A stretch of DNA of 64,000 nt from positions 1 to 64,000 of the forward strand of contig JADJOD010000015.1 in assembly GCA_016713985.1 (NCBI GenBank). The letters run 5' to 3'. Origin of the DNA: Lewinellaceae bacterium (GTDB lineage Bacteria > Bacteroidota > Bacteroidia > Chitinophagales > Saprospiraceae). The position numbers were made by a program, and so were the translations under genes. The notes below the pieces were generated by a model that did no database searches, was not told the DNA's origin, and saw nothing but the letters and a program-made list of their open reading frames with translations. Shown here in pieces: positions 27,054 through 37,684 of the stretch; within the stretch, counting starts at the first letter, position 1; the number at the start of each line of letters is the position of its first letter.

Positions 27054-28556
27054 TTACCCCAAAGGCGCTTCAATCATCTCCTCCACAAACTCCGTCAGCA
27101 ACCGGATTCCGTAGCCGGTGGCGCTTTTGCCTTGTGCAAATTCCGAATCGCCGAAAGCCATGCCGGCGATATCGAGGTGTGCCCAGGCGGGGTGGCCGTC
27201 GGTGAAGTGTTCGATAAATTTGGCGGCGGAAATACTTTCGGCCATCGGTTTTCCGGTGAAATTGCGGAGGTCGGCGAGGTCGCTTTTGAGGTCGGCGCCG
27301 TATTCTTCCCACATAGGCATTCGCCAGAGCCGTTCGCCGCAGCGGCTGCCGACCCGGGTGAGTTTAGCGGCCAGTTCGTCGTTTTGTGTAAACATACCCG
27401 CAGCAAAATACCCGATGGCCCGGATGATACTGCCGGTGAGGGTGGCCACGTCGATCAGGGCGTCGGGTTTTTCCCGTTTCAACAGGTAGGAAAGTGCGTC
27501 GGCGAGGATGAGGCGCCCTTCCGCATCCGTATCGGTAATTTCTATCGTTTTGCCTGAATATGAACCGATTACGTCGCCGGGTTTGATGGCCAGGCCGTCG
27601 ATCATGTTTTCCGCAACCGGAATGGCGCCGATGAGCCGCGCCGGAAGTTGCAGCCGCGCAGCGGTGATAAATGTGCCCAATACGGCCGCCGCCCCGCCCA
27701 TGTCACTTTTCATCAGGTGCATATTGGCCGAGGGTTTCAAGCTGACGCCTCCGGTATCAAACGTGACCCCTTTGCCTACCAGGCCGATCAGGGGCATTTT
27801 TTCTTTCCGGTTTTTGGGGCTGTAATCGAGCAACAGGAGGGAAGGCGGGCACGGACTGCCTTTGCCGACGGCAAAAAGTGCTTCCAGGCCCTCGGAAATG
27901 ATGTCTTCTTTTCCCAAAACCCGCACGTCGAATCCGGCTTCCCGGCCGGCAGCGAGGGTCCATTCGACCATAATATCCGGCGTTTTCCGGTTGCCGGGCG
28001 CGTTGGTCAGGTCGAATATTTGTTGCGTGGCCGCAGCGAATATTTCGGCGCGGCGAGCCGCAGCCGCAGCGCGGGACAAGGCGGCAGCCGGAACCAGGAT
28101 TTGCAGTTCGGATTTGCCGGAGCCAAAAGTCGGGGCCGGTTTTTCGTTTTGTTCCGCGCGGTATTTGCCGATTTTGTACAAACCGAGCGACATACCCGTT
28201 GCGGCGGCGTCGGTGAAGCGGGCAATTTCAGCGTCCGGGAAATGCCGCAGGTCGAGGCCGGTCTTTAGCGGTAGTTTGGCCTTGTATCGATGGCAGAAAG
28301 AGCGGGTGACCGCCAACATATTGGCAAAGTCGTTTTTTTTCCCCAACCCCAGCAGGTAAAAACGGCGCGTCGGGTTGCCGGAAGCGTACACCACAAATAC
28401 TTCTTTCTGCTCCCCCAGGAAGTCGCGTTGCAGACCGCCGGGGTCTACATTGGCACGGCCGGCAATTTCAGCCAGTCGGTCCGGTAGCGCGTTGTCCAAC
28501 ATCAGGGGGACGATCAGGGCGTCCGGCGCTTTTTTATCGAGAATTTTTATGGTCAT
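27054..28556 (-). CDS. pepA: Leucyl aminopeptidase, M17 family
   Basis: 500 residues, typical length for M17. The C-terminal catalytic domain has LVGKGVTFDTGGVSLKPSAN, KSDMGGAAAVLGT and the signature NTDAEGRL-like TDTDAEGRLILADALSY, which carry the two-metal ligands and catalytic Lys/Arg. Cytosolic hexameric enzyme removing N-terminal residues in peptide turnover. The N-terminal domain (about residues 1-170) is divergent as usual. It is transcribed alone; the 293-bp gap upstream to the divergent cupin gene is A/T-rich and shows no certain promoter. Confidence 0.94.
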   Translation of the reverse strand: MTIKILDKKAPDALIVPLMLDNALPDRLAEIAGRANVDPGGLQRDFLGEQKEVFVVYASGNPTRRFYLLGLGKKNDFANMLAVTRSFCHRYKAKLPLKTGLDLRHFPDAEIARFTDAAATGMSLGLYKIGKYRAEQNEKPAPTFGSGKSELQILVPAAALSRAAAAARRAEIFAAATQQIFDLTNAPGNRKTPDIMVEWTLAAGREAGFDVRVLGKEDIISEGLEALFAVGKGSPCPPSLLLLDYSPKNRKEKMPLIGLVGKGVTFDTGGVSLKPSANMHLMKSDMGGAAAVLGTFITAARLQLPARLIGAIPVAENMIDGLAIKPGDVIGSYSGKTIEITDTDAEGRLILADALSYLLKREKPDALIDVATLTGSIIRAIGYFAAGMFTQNDELAAKLTRVGSRCGERLWRMPMWEEYGADLKSDLADLRNFTGKPMAESISAAKFIEHFTDGHPAWAHLDIAGMAFGDSEFAQGKSATGYGIRLLTEFVEEMIEAPLG

Positions 28557-28849
28557 CAGTCAGGCTTTGAAGTGCCAAGAGGGCACAATATATGATGAGT
28601 CGCAACAAATTTTTTCAGTCATTTAGGGAACGGAAAGAAATTTCAGGTTATTAAAAATGTGAATTAAAAAATTGAAAATCAACACCTTACAATCAATTTT
28701 ATAATCAAGGGCTTTATCCGGCCGGGAAATAGACGACGAACAATCCCGGCCCGGTGTGCCTACGAGGCGCTTCCCTTTTTACTTTTACCGCCGAATAAAA
28801 ACCGGCATTTATTTATCGGCACATCTTTTCACCAAAATCTTGTCGCTTT

Positions 28850-29698
28850 ATGCTGGAGTTAAAACCCATTGAACGGCGAACCGGCCTGACTGCGGATGTC
28901 TTCGCGGAAGAATATCTGCAATTGATGAAACCGGTGGTTTTCACCGATTTGACCGCCGCCTGGCCGGCACGCCAAAGATGGACCATCGAACATTTCAAAT
29001 CGAGTTACGGCCACCTGCGTGTGCCGGTTGTGTCCAATAATTATTCCAAACCCGGCAAGGGGTACATGACCCCCGACAGGATCGTTTCGTTTAAGGAATA
29101 TCTCGAAATCCTCGAGAGCGGGCCGACGGATTTGCGTATTTTTCTGTGGAATATTTTCCGGGTGGCGCCCGAACTGCGCAAGGACTTTCTCATCCCGACC
29201 ATCATGGACGGTTTTGTCAACGAATTGCCGTTTTTGTTTTTTGGCGGTGAAGGCTCCAAAGTGGCCCTGCACTACGATATTGACATGAGCCACGTCTTCC
29301 TCAACCAAATACACGGCCGCAAAAGGGTGATCCTGTTCCCGCCCGATCAGAGCCGGAATTTGTACCATCACCCGTTTACCGTGGCCAGTTACGTGGACAT
29401 CAATAACCCCGATTATACCAAATATCCCGCCCTGGCGCACGCAAAAGGGTACGAGGTGATGCTGCAACCGGGAGACACCATTTTTATGCCTTCCGGCTAC
29501 TGGCACTATATCGAATATACCGACGGGGGATATTCCATTGCCCTGCGTTCCTTTGGCTCGCTGCCGGCGCGGGTGCGCGGCCTCGCCAACATCGCCACCC
29601 ACTACGTGGTAGACAAAGGTATGAACCGGCTTATCGGACCCAGCTGGCGCAAAATGAAGGAACGCCTGGCCGAACGGCGCGCGGAATCGATCATATAA
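28850..29698 (+). CDS. Cupin/JmjC-type Fe(II)-2OG oxygenase
   Basis: 282 residues of the cupin_8/JmjC-like family. The iron site is visible as VALHYDIDMSHVFLNQI (HxD) and, downstream, FMPSGYWHYIEY (distal His). The RKRVILFPP strand supplies the 2-oxoglutarate-binding basic residue. The N-terminal segment MKPVVFTDLTAAWPA is typical of this family, whose members hydroxylate proteins, RNA or small molecules. Cytosolic. Divergent from pepA and 60 bp from the convergent amidase gene. Substrate unknown. Confidence 0.9.
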   Translation: MLELKPIERRTGLTADVFAEEYLQLMKPVVFTDLTAAWPARQRWTIEHFKSSYGHLRVPVVSNNYSKPGKGYMTPDRIVSFKEYLEILESGPTDLRIFLWNIFRVAPELRKDFLIPTIMDGFVNELPFLFFGGEGSKVALHYDIDMSHVFLNQIHGRKRVILFPPDQSRNLYHHPFTVASYVDINNPDYTKYPALAHAKGYEVMLQPGDTIFMPSGYWHYIEYTDGGYSIALRSFGSLPARVRGLANIATHYVVDKGMNRLIGPSWRKMKERLAERRAESII

Positions 29699-29757
29699 TC
29701 CTCATCGCCCATCAAAAGGTGCAAAAAAACCGGGTCGGGGAGGAATTAAACTTGCTT

Positions 29758-31410
29758 TCAATACCCCGGCGGGTGTTTTTTGTGGTGCCCGGTGTTATTC
29801 TGAAAAACCTTCGCGATGCTTAAGAGCATTCCTTCCCCGTACAATTGGCCGGTAAATACCACGGTCGCCGGTTTGGACGGATGGTCAAAACCCGCCGGCA
29901 CGGTGAGGCTTGGATGGCCGGTGAGGTTGGTTGTCAATAAGTTATCGCCGAATGGTGGACCAATTACCACATCCACCGTTTTCATCACCTCGGCCATTTT
30001 CTGGATCATGTCGTAACGCAGGCGGTTTGCCTGAATGTATTCCACGGCCGGAATAAAACGCCCCGCCCGGAAAAAATTGGGCCAGTTGTATTTGCCTTGT
30101 TGCACCATCCGGTCGTCGCCATGGCTGCGGGTGAGTTCATCAAAAGCCGCGGCTGATTCGGCGCTGATGATGGTGGTCATTCCCTTGTATCCGGGTAAAA
30201 CCACCGGCACCAGCGTCGCGCCGAGTTGTTCCAATTGTTTTATTGTTTCGGCATACAGGGCCCGGTGCACGCTGTCCTGTTCCATTTCTTGTTGCAAATA
30301 ACCGATGCGCACCCCTTTCAGATCGCTGCGGCTCCGGTAGGCCAGCGGCGCATCGGTTGATGCGGCATCCTTTGGGTCCGCACCGGCAATGGCGCGCAAT
30401 ACGATGGCGCAATCTTCGGCATTGCGGCAGATTGGTCCCACTTTGTCCATACTCCAGCTCAGCGCCATCGCTCCCGAGCGACTGACCCGCCCGAACGTAG
30501 GCCGCAGGCCGGTTACGCCGTTGACGGTGCAGGGCGACACGATGGAGCCCCAGGTTTCCGAACCGATGGCAAAAGGTACCAGCCCGGCGGATACCGCGGA
30601 AGCGGGCCCGGCCGACGAGCCACTGGAGCCGCGTTGGGTATCCCAGGGGCAGCGTGTTTGTCCGCCAAACCATACGTCGTCCATGGCTAATTCGCCGAGT
30701 GAAAGTTTGGCGATCAATACGGCGCCTGCGCCATACAGTTTTTGGACGACGGTGGCGTCTTCCTCCACCTGCTGCTCTTTAAAAGGCGGGGTGCCAAACG
30801 TGGCGGGGTAGTTTTGGTAAAAAAACATGTCCTTGAGTCCGTACGGAATGCCGTGCAGCAGTCCGCGGTACTTTCCGCCGGCGATTTCGACATCGGCCTG
30901 TTTGGCTTGTGCTCTGGCCAGATCTTCCGTATAGGTAATGACGCAATGCAGCTGCGGATCGTGTTTTTTCAAACGCGCCAGGAAAAATTCGGTCAGTTCG
31001 AGGGAAGTGATCTGCCGGGTCCGCAGCAATTCGGCCAACTGCCCGATGTTGTAATAGGCCAGATCGTCACGTTTGGCGGGCAACCGGGTGGCGCTGTAAT
31101 CATCTGTTTGAAATACAGGCTTTTGCGCCGGCATTTGCCATCCTGCGGGTCGTGGGTCGAATACCAGGGCGGGGGGCAGGGCGTGGTTGGGGAAGTTATT
31201 TTTCCGCAGTTGGCGGTACTCGCTGCGCTGCTCGTCGAGCAGGCTCAGGACGCTGTCGAGTTGGGGGTCGGAGAATTCGAGATCGAACAGCCGGGCGGCG
31301 TGGGCGGCGTCTTGCCGGGTAATTTCGGTCAGGGCAAAACGAAAAGCGAACACACCGGGAATGGCCAGCAGGGCGACCAGCCACAGGGGCAGGCGAATGG
31401 AACGTTGCAT
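29758..31410 (-). CDS. Amidase signature family hydrolase
   Basis: 550 residues. The Ser-cisSer-Lys active site is present: lysine in AGAVLIAKLSLGELAM and serines in RGSSGSSAGPASAVSAGLV, followed by FAIGSETWGSIVSPC. The N-terminus is hydrophobic (LWLVALLAIPGVFAFRFAL) and suggests export to the periplasm or membrane anchoring. Similar enzymes are annotated as Asp-tRNA/Glu-tRNA amidotransferase A-like amidases, but without gatB/gatC neighbours and with a signal anchor this is a catabolic or peptide amidase. It ends within a few bases of low-complexity sequence and is followed by the cupin gene in convergent orientation. Confidence 0.9.
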   Translation of the reverse strand: MQRSIRLPLWLVALLAIPGVFAFRFALTEITRQDAAHAARLFDLEFSDPQLDSVLSLLDEQRSEYRQLRKNNFPNHALPPALVFDPRPAGWQMPAQKPVFQTDDYSATRLPAKRDDLAYYNIGQLAELLRTRQITSLELTEFFLARLKKHDPQLHCVITYTEDLARAQAKQADVEIAGGKYRGLLHGIPYGLKDMFFYQNYPATFGTPPFKEQQVEEDATVVQKLYGAGAVLIAKLSLGELAMDDVWFGGQTRCPWDTQRGSSGSSAGPASAVSAGLVPFAIGSETWGSIVSPCTVNGVTGLRPTFGRVSRSGAMALSWSMDKVGPICRNAEDCAIVLRAIAGADPKDAASTDAPLAYRSRSDLKGVRIGYLQQEMEQDSVHRALYAETIKQLEQLGATLVPVVLPGYKGMTTIISAESAAAFDELTRSHGDDRMVQQGKYNWPNFFRAGRFIPAVEYIQANRLRYDMIQKMAEVMKTVDVVIGPPFGDNLLTTNLTGHPSLTVPAGFDHPSKPATVVFTGQLYGEGMLLSIAKVFQNNTGHHKKHPPGY

Positions 31411-31448
31411 ATTCAGGCGATTTTGAATGGGAAAGATAAACAGGGCGC

Positions 31449-32114
31449 TCAGTATTTCAGAATAATCCGCCCCGAGTTACTTGAACTGCGGTGGTCCTGA
31501 ACCGGGATATAAAGGCGTTCGAGCAATCCGGGTGTCATCTGAAAATATTCCTCCCGAAGCCCGCGGCTGAAACTTTTGCCTTCGCATTGGCCGGCTGCCG
31601 CCGTCAGGTCGGTTTCAAACCATGCGCCGTCGTAACACACGGCGTTCCAGGCGTGGTTGGGTTCCACGGTACCGGGGTTTACTTTTTCGCCGCCCTGGCG
31701 CAAATATCCTTCCTGTACACTGGTATAAATGCCCGCGAGCCGGCACATCAGTTTGAACAGGAAAGAAAATCCGTCGCAGCGGGTGCGGCGGGTTTTCATT
31801 ATACTAATCAATTGGTAATGTGTGTAATATAAGGGGTGAATCACCTCCTCCGGTTCTTTTTCCAGCCGGTTTTCAGCGCCGCAATCGTAGGCGATATGCC
31901 CCGTGATCCAGATAAATATGGCGCGCCCTTTTTCGAGGTCTGTCGTATAGCGGCCGGTCAGCGAATCCGTGATGCGGATGATGTCTTTTTCGCCGCGAAA
32001 ATCGAGGGAACGGGCATAGGTATCAATGGCGGGGAAGTCGGGCGGCGATTGCGACCGGGCAAATGAAGCAGAGAAGGACACCCACAACATACAGAGGACT
32101 ACTCTTTCAAGCAT
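31449..32114 (-). CDS. Secreted transglutaminase-like protein
   Basis: 221 residues from the ATG at 32114, which gives a clean signal peptide (VVLCMLWVSFSASFARSQ); an upstream ATG would add a non-signal extension. The transglutaminase-like papain-fold triad is visible: Cys in RTRCDGFSFLFKLMC, His in EPNHAWNAVCYDG, Asp in WFETDLTAAAG. Such bacterial proteins act as periplasmic proteases, peptidases or amide-crosslinking enzymes. Its start lies 65 bp from the divergent ATPase gene at 32179 and just downstream in direction is the amidase gene, with 38 bp between them, so the two may form an operon. Confidence 0.85.
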   Translation of the reverse strand: MLERVVLCMLWVSFSASFARSQSPPDFPAIDTYARSLDFRGEKDIIRITDSLTGRYTTDLEKGRAIFIWITGHIAYDCGAENRLEKEPEEVIHPLYYTHYQLISIMKTRRTRCDGFSFLFKLMCRLAGIYTSVQEGYLRQGGEKVNPGTVEPNHAWNAVCYDGAWFETDLTAAAGQCEGKSFSRGLREEYFQMTPGLLERLYIPVQDHRSSSNSGRIILKY

Positions 32115-32152
32115 AGCAGGAGGTTGATGCTTCAAAATTGCAGTGTTTTGCA

Positions 32153-32160
32153 TAACTTTG
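32153..32160 (+). promoter_or_regulatory. Candidate -7 box for ATPase/nuclease pair
   Basis: TAACTTTG fits TAnnTTTG and ends 18 bp before the ATG of the ATPase gene, predicting a near-leaderless transcript. No good -33 TTTG at the usual distance. Confidence 0.4.
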
Positions 32161-32178
32161 TCTGCTAATTTTTACTAT

Positions 32179-33570
32179 ATGCAAAAACTCGTCATCAAAA
32201 GCCAGTTCATGGGCGTTAAGCCTTGCGAAATCGAATTGCGGCGTTTCCTTTTGCTGATCGGCGAGCAGGCGAGCGGGAAAAGTACGATTGCGAAATTGAT
32301 TTATTTTTTTCAGACGTTGCCGGATGCGATTTATAATAACGCCATTTTAACGGTTGAAAGAAGAGAAACAAACTTCAATTACGTTGAGAATATCAACCTC
32401 ATTGCCAGAATGAAGTTTGAAGAAACATTTGGGGCGGGGTTTCAGCGAAACCCTTTCGAGTTGTGTTATTATTATTCGGAAAATAGTTATCTAAAAATAG
32501 GTCAGGCCGGTATAGGTAGAGGGGTTTTTGCAACTTTTATGGATGAAAGAGAACTCCCAAAACACAGACAGTTTGGGTACCGAATCGGAGGATTTGTTCG
32601 CAGCTACATTGAGGCAAATTCAAGAACCCAAAATGATGAAATATTGAGAAGACAGGGGCTTAAACAAGGGCTGTATGCTTGTTTTGATCAAGATAACTCT
32701 GACTTCGTTTACATGATTGCCGGAAGAAACACGACAGTTGCTTTTCCAAAGTTGATAGAAGAAAAAGTTACATATGAAATTGAGAAAATTGTCGAAGATG
32801 CTGTCAAACAACAAGACTTTGAGGTTAGAAGGAGAACAGGGAATGAAATGCTGTTCCTCAAATTTATTGACTGGGCAAAAGGTGTAAGGAATTTTTTCCA
32901 AAATAATGGAGGAACATTCACTTCGGTTTCCGATGTCCTTGGGAACAGGACAAACAGAAATTCGCTAACCCAATTATCACAAATTTCCTTCAAAATTTTG
33001 AAAGGCGAGTACCGTAGTGACGCGTATGATGAATACATTAAGCATAATGAAAACGACCCTCCGGTCGCCTTAAAAGATGCCTCTTCCGGTCAACAAGAGG
33101 TACTCCGTGTTCTTCAGGGTTTGGCTCTCTCCATCGGGCTTCGCAACCGTAGTGATTTTATGGTCGTCGAAGAGCCCGAAGCCCACCTTTATCCACTCGC
33201 CCAAAAAGAACTCATCAATGCTTTCGCAGTATTCCTGAACGCCATCAAGGAGGGGCGGCTCATCATTACCACCCACAGTCCTTATATCCTGGCTTGCGTC
33301 AATATTTTGTTACTCGCTCATTTTGTCAATAAAGAGCGCGGCGGCAACGGCATCGAGCAAAAAATATCCGAAGCTGCCGTGCCAAAAGATTACTGGCTTG
33401 ATCCAGCAGACTTTACGGCCTACGCGATTGGTCATTCAGACGTTTATTGCCGCAATATCAAAGACGATGTGACGGGACTGGTAGCGGAGAATTATTTAGA
33501 CAGTATTTCGGAAGTATTGGGGATGCAATATCGCCAATTGTATGACCTATTAACCCTTTCGGATGCATGA
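32179..33570 (+). CDS. AAA/ABC-type ATPase of two-gene module
   Basis: 463 residues from ATG 32179. An SMC/ABC-like ATPase of the AAA_15/AAA_21 kind: Walker A GEQASGKST (28-36), ABC signature ASSGQQEV (301-308), Walker B FMVVEEPEAH (327-336) and H-loop TTHSPYI (364-370). Between them is a 260-residue helical insert. The C-terminal 60 residues (FTAYAIGHSDVYCRNIKDD) match the tail common to defence-associated ATPases of this class, but no TOPRIM or HNH domain is fused. It overlaps the downstream gene by four bases (ATGA), so the two proteins are almost surely made together. By analogy with Septu, Gabija and PARIS it may sense phage and activate its partner; that role is inferred. Confidence 0.88.
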   Translation: MQKLVIKSQFMGVKPCEIELRRFLLLIGEQASGKSTIAKLIYFFQTLPDAIYNNAILTVERRETNFNYVENINLIARMKFEETFGAGFQRNPFELCYYYSENSYLKIGQAGIGRGVFATFMDERELPKHRQFGYRIGGFVRSYIEANSRTQNDEILRRQGLKQGLYACFDQDNSDFVYMIAGRNTTVAFPKLIEEKVTYEIEKIVEDAVKQQDFEVRRRTGNEMLFLKFIDWAKGVRNFFQNNGGTFTSVSDVLGNRTNRNSLTQLSQISFKILKGEYRSDAYDEYIKHNENDPPVALKDASSGQQEVLRVLQGLALSIGLRNRSDFMVVEEPEAHLYPLAQKELINAFAVFLNAIKEGRLIITTHSPYILACVNILLLAHFVNKERGGNGIEQKISEAAVPKDYWLDPADFTAYAIGHSDVYCRNIKDDVTGLVAENYLDSISEVLGMQYRQLYDLLTLSDA

Positions 33571-34184
33571 CTTACGAAGAAAACAAAGCGTTTTTTACCC
33601 GACTAACTGGCATACGTAGATTTCATTTGGAGGAAACGGAGAGGCCAAATTTTTGGATACAAGATAACGGAGTGCAAGTGCAGATTTTGGAAGAAACAGT
33701 TCCCAAATCTTTGAGAATTGAAAACACAAGAAGGCAGCCTGTTGCTTTTGTACCAATGGATGGACGTAATGGAATGTTTGAAAATGCGCCGCCACCTGTA
33801 AGAGACGCTGTTCTCTTCAGGTATCAATGGTTTAATCATGGGAACTACGAAGCGCTGACAGCGGGGGCGTGTGATTGCCTACTGCTTGACACCAAGTGGC
33901 GATTTCTCGAACTGAAAACAGAAGTGACCACCCAAAACGAAAATCAAGCAGCCCAACAACGAGAAAAAGCGATGCTTCAATTGGCGCGAACTATCACTTT
34001 TTTCAAGGAACAGGCTGAGGCACAGCAGATTGAAGTAAGTTCGCCTATCGAGGCAGTCATGGCTTTCCCCTCAAGGTTTCCCGCAGAAAAAGCGGTTAAT
34101 TTCAATCGAGGTCCTCGGTTTTTCAAATTGTTCAAGGCGCGTTTGGCAGAAGTTAATACGGATGTTCCATACTCCCTGGATTGA
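33567..34184 (+). CDS. Putative PD-(D/E)xK nuclease-like partner protein
   Basis: 205 residues, no family recognised directly. The central segment (93-117) looks like a restriction-endonuclease-fold core: E95 on a helix, D103 and D108 in CDCLLLD, then WRFLELKTEV with E115-x-K117, followed by a Gln/Arg-rich helix (QNENQAAQQREKAMLQLA). This fits a PD-(D/E)xK nuclease active site, but it rests on short motifs. Its ATG lies inside the ATPase stop codon (ATGA overlap). No signal peptide or membrane segment, so cytosolic. It could instead be a non-nuclease regulator of the ATPase. Its stop is 5 bp from the convergent ABC-F gene. Confidence 0.6.
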   Translation: MTYEENKAFFTRLTGIRRFHLEETERPNFWIQDNGVQVQILEETVPKSLRIENTRRQPVAFVPMDGRNGMFENAPPPVRDAVLFRYQWFNHGNYEALTAGACDCLLLDTKWRFLELKTEVTTQNENQAAQQREKAMLQLARTITFFKEQAEAQQIEVSSPIEAVMAFPSRFPAEKAVNFNRGPRFFKLFKARLAEVNTDVPYSLD

Positions 34185-34189
34185 ATCTT

Positions 34190-36034
<1,845 letters not shown>

Positions 36035-36208
36035 GGTAGGACGGTGGACGGTAGACGGTGGACGGTAGACGGTGGATGGTGGACGGTGGACGGTGGACGG
36101 TAGACGGTAGACGGTTGACGGGGGACGGTGGACGGTGGACGGTAGACGGTGGACGGTAGACGGTGGACGGTGGACGGTGGATGGTGGACGGTAGACGGTG
36201 GACGGTAA
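36035..36208. repeat. Heptanucleotide microsatellite, about 24 units
   Basis: Uninterrupted 7-bp units ACGGTGG and ACGGTAG with rare variants (ATGGTGG, ACGGTTG, ACGGGGG). It abuts the GTG start of the ABC-F gene, so it occupies its 5' leader. Unit count change would shift any upstream in-frame start by 7 bp steps and alter leader length. Confidence 0.93.
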
Positions 36209-36363
36209 TGACGACCCGGGGTTGTGTCCGAGTATAAATGACAACAATCTTCTTTCCGCGCAAAGGTACACAATTCAGTTGCGCCAAAATTTTACAGACC
36301 CGCGGGCCGTTAAGAATCATTTGCCCGACTACCCGTATCACCACCTGATTTGCCGTCTCCATT

Positions 36364-36683
36364 ATGAAAAAACCAACCATACTCCGTGCTCTTTTACTTG
36401 TTTTTGTCGCCTTTTTATCAACGTACTCCGTTCATGCACAATGGGATACGATTCCCTGCCCCGAAAAAACGGTTTTTTTGAAATCTCCACCCACCAGGGT
36501 GTTTTATACGGCACCGCCTATTTTTTCGGCGGCGTTTTTACCAGCCACGACGGCGGAGAAAACTGGACCAGGGCCTGGAACGACACGCGCCGGTTCGCCA
36601 TCAACCGCTACAACAACCATTTCTACCGGATCGACCTGGAAAATTTGAACGGACAGCCATTTAACCTGTTGATTTTCAATTAA
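36364..36683 (+). pseudogene. Truncated secreted BNR/Asp-box protein
   Basis: About 106 residues. A signal peptide (LRALLLVFVAFLSTYSVHAQ) starts at 36364, but the frame breaks at the T run 36473-36479. One extra T restores FFEISTHQGVLYGTAYFFGG and an Asp-box unit VFTSHDGGENWTRAWND. BNR/sortilin-type secreted proteins have many such units and run to several hundred residues; here only one remains before the stop, and no type IX tail is present. It ends exactly against the convergent AraC gene. Likely a remnant of a larger gene. Confidence 0.65.
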
Positions 36684-37559
36684 TCAGGGAGTTTTATATG
36701 CCGGCCTGCCGGCGCTCCCCGGCGTTCCTTTCCGGAATGATCGGGGGGGCACGCCTTTTTCTTCTTTAAATACCCGGTTAAAATGACTGATATTCTGGAA
36801 TCCCGCTTCGTATGCGATCTCGGCGATATTTTTATCGGAAAAAATCAATGACTGACTGGCCTGCTCGATCCGGAGTTTGTTGAGATAATCCGTAAATGTC
36901 AGGCCGGTGTTTTTTTTGAACCACTTGCAGAAATAGGTTTTTGTCATACTCATATAATCGGCGGTGGCTTCCAGGTCGGGGTTGTGCGACAGGTTTTCGT
37001 GCAAAAACTGTTTGATCCGGAAGAGTCTTTTGTGTTCCTTGTTAAAAAAAGTGGCATCCTGCGGCGCTGTTTTGGAAAGGCGCTGGCGGTTTTGATCTTC
37101 AAACAACATGGAGATGATTTCGAACAAACCCGGCAATTGCAGGTGCGGGGGAATCTCCGAAAAACCCTCCATTTTGTCGATCAGCGTTTGGGATGGCGAA
37201 AGGAAATGTAATCCATAGGCGCATTCCTGAAAAAACGGCGCATAAGGCTGGAACTCCGGAAAATCCATAAACAGGCGAAGGGGGAACTGAAACAGGTGGG
37301 TCTCCACCGGACCGCCTTCCCAGTTCGCTGCGGAAACCCAGTTGTGCGGCAGGTTTTCGCCCAGCAGCACGAGGTCTCCTTCTGCAAACGAACTGATGTT
37401 GTCGCCGACGTACCGCATCCCCTTCCCAACCACGACGTAAGTGATCTCCATTTCCGGGTGGTAATGCCAGAAATTTTCAAAATACGGCAGATGCATATTA
37501 GCATAGTGGAAAGATCGCTTCACCCGAAGGCCGTCAATGTGTTCAAGTTTCGGTCTCAT
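36684..37559 (-). CDS. AraC-family transcriptional regulator
   Basis: 291 residues from ATG 37559. The N-terminal cupin sensor domain (ENFWHYHPEMEITYVVVGKG, YHPE cupin motif) is followed by a C-terminal double helix-turn-helix: DLEATADYMSMTKTYFCKWF and the signature AEIAYEAGFQNISHFNRVFK. Such regulators usually bind sugars or small molecules and activate neighbouring genes. It is divergent from the dioxygenase-like gene at 37685 and the SusC/D/GH53 locus beyond it, so it may control that side; this is inferred from position only. Confidence 0.93.
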   Translation of the reverse strand: MRPKLEHIDGLRVKRSFHYANMHLPYFENFWHYHPEMEITYVVVGKGMRYVGDNISSFAEGDLVLLGENLPHNWVSAANWEGGPVETHLFQFPLRLFMDFPEFQPYAPFFQECAYGLHFLSPSQTLIDKMEGFSEIPPHLQLPGLFEIISMLFEDQNRQRLSKTAPQDATFFNKEHKRLFRIKQFLHENLSHNPDLEATADYMSMTKTYFCKWFKKNTGLTFTDYLNKLRIEQASQSLIFSDKNIAEIAYEAGFQNISHFNRVFKEEKGVPPRSFRKGTPGSAGRPAYKTP

Positions 37560-37660
37560 TTTGCATTGTTTTCCATAAAAAGGACACAATAATTTTGTAA
37601 CAGTGCAATATATGCAAATATTTGAATAAAATCGGGAAAATTCAACCAGCGCCGGATGTA

Positions 37661-37668
37661 TAATTTTG
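37661..37668 (+). promoter_or_regulatory. Candidate -7 box for the dioxygenase-like gene
   Basis: TAATTTTG fits TAnnTTTG and ends 16 bp before the ATG at 37685. It lies in the 125-bp divergent gap shared with the AraC gene, where regulation by that protein would be expected. Confidence 0.45.
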
Positions 37669-37684
37669 CCGGAAACTAATTCGC

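Noticed and set aside
36035..36271. N-terminal STVHRPPSTVYRP extension of the ABC-F protein
   Set aside because: It is the translation of the heptanucleotide repeat. The family N-terminus starts right at the GTG at 36034.
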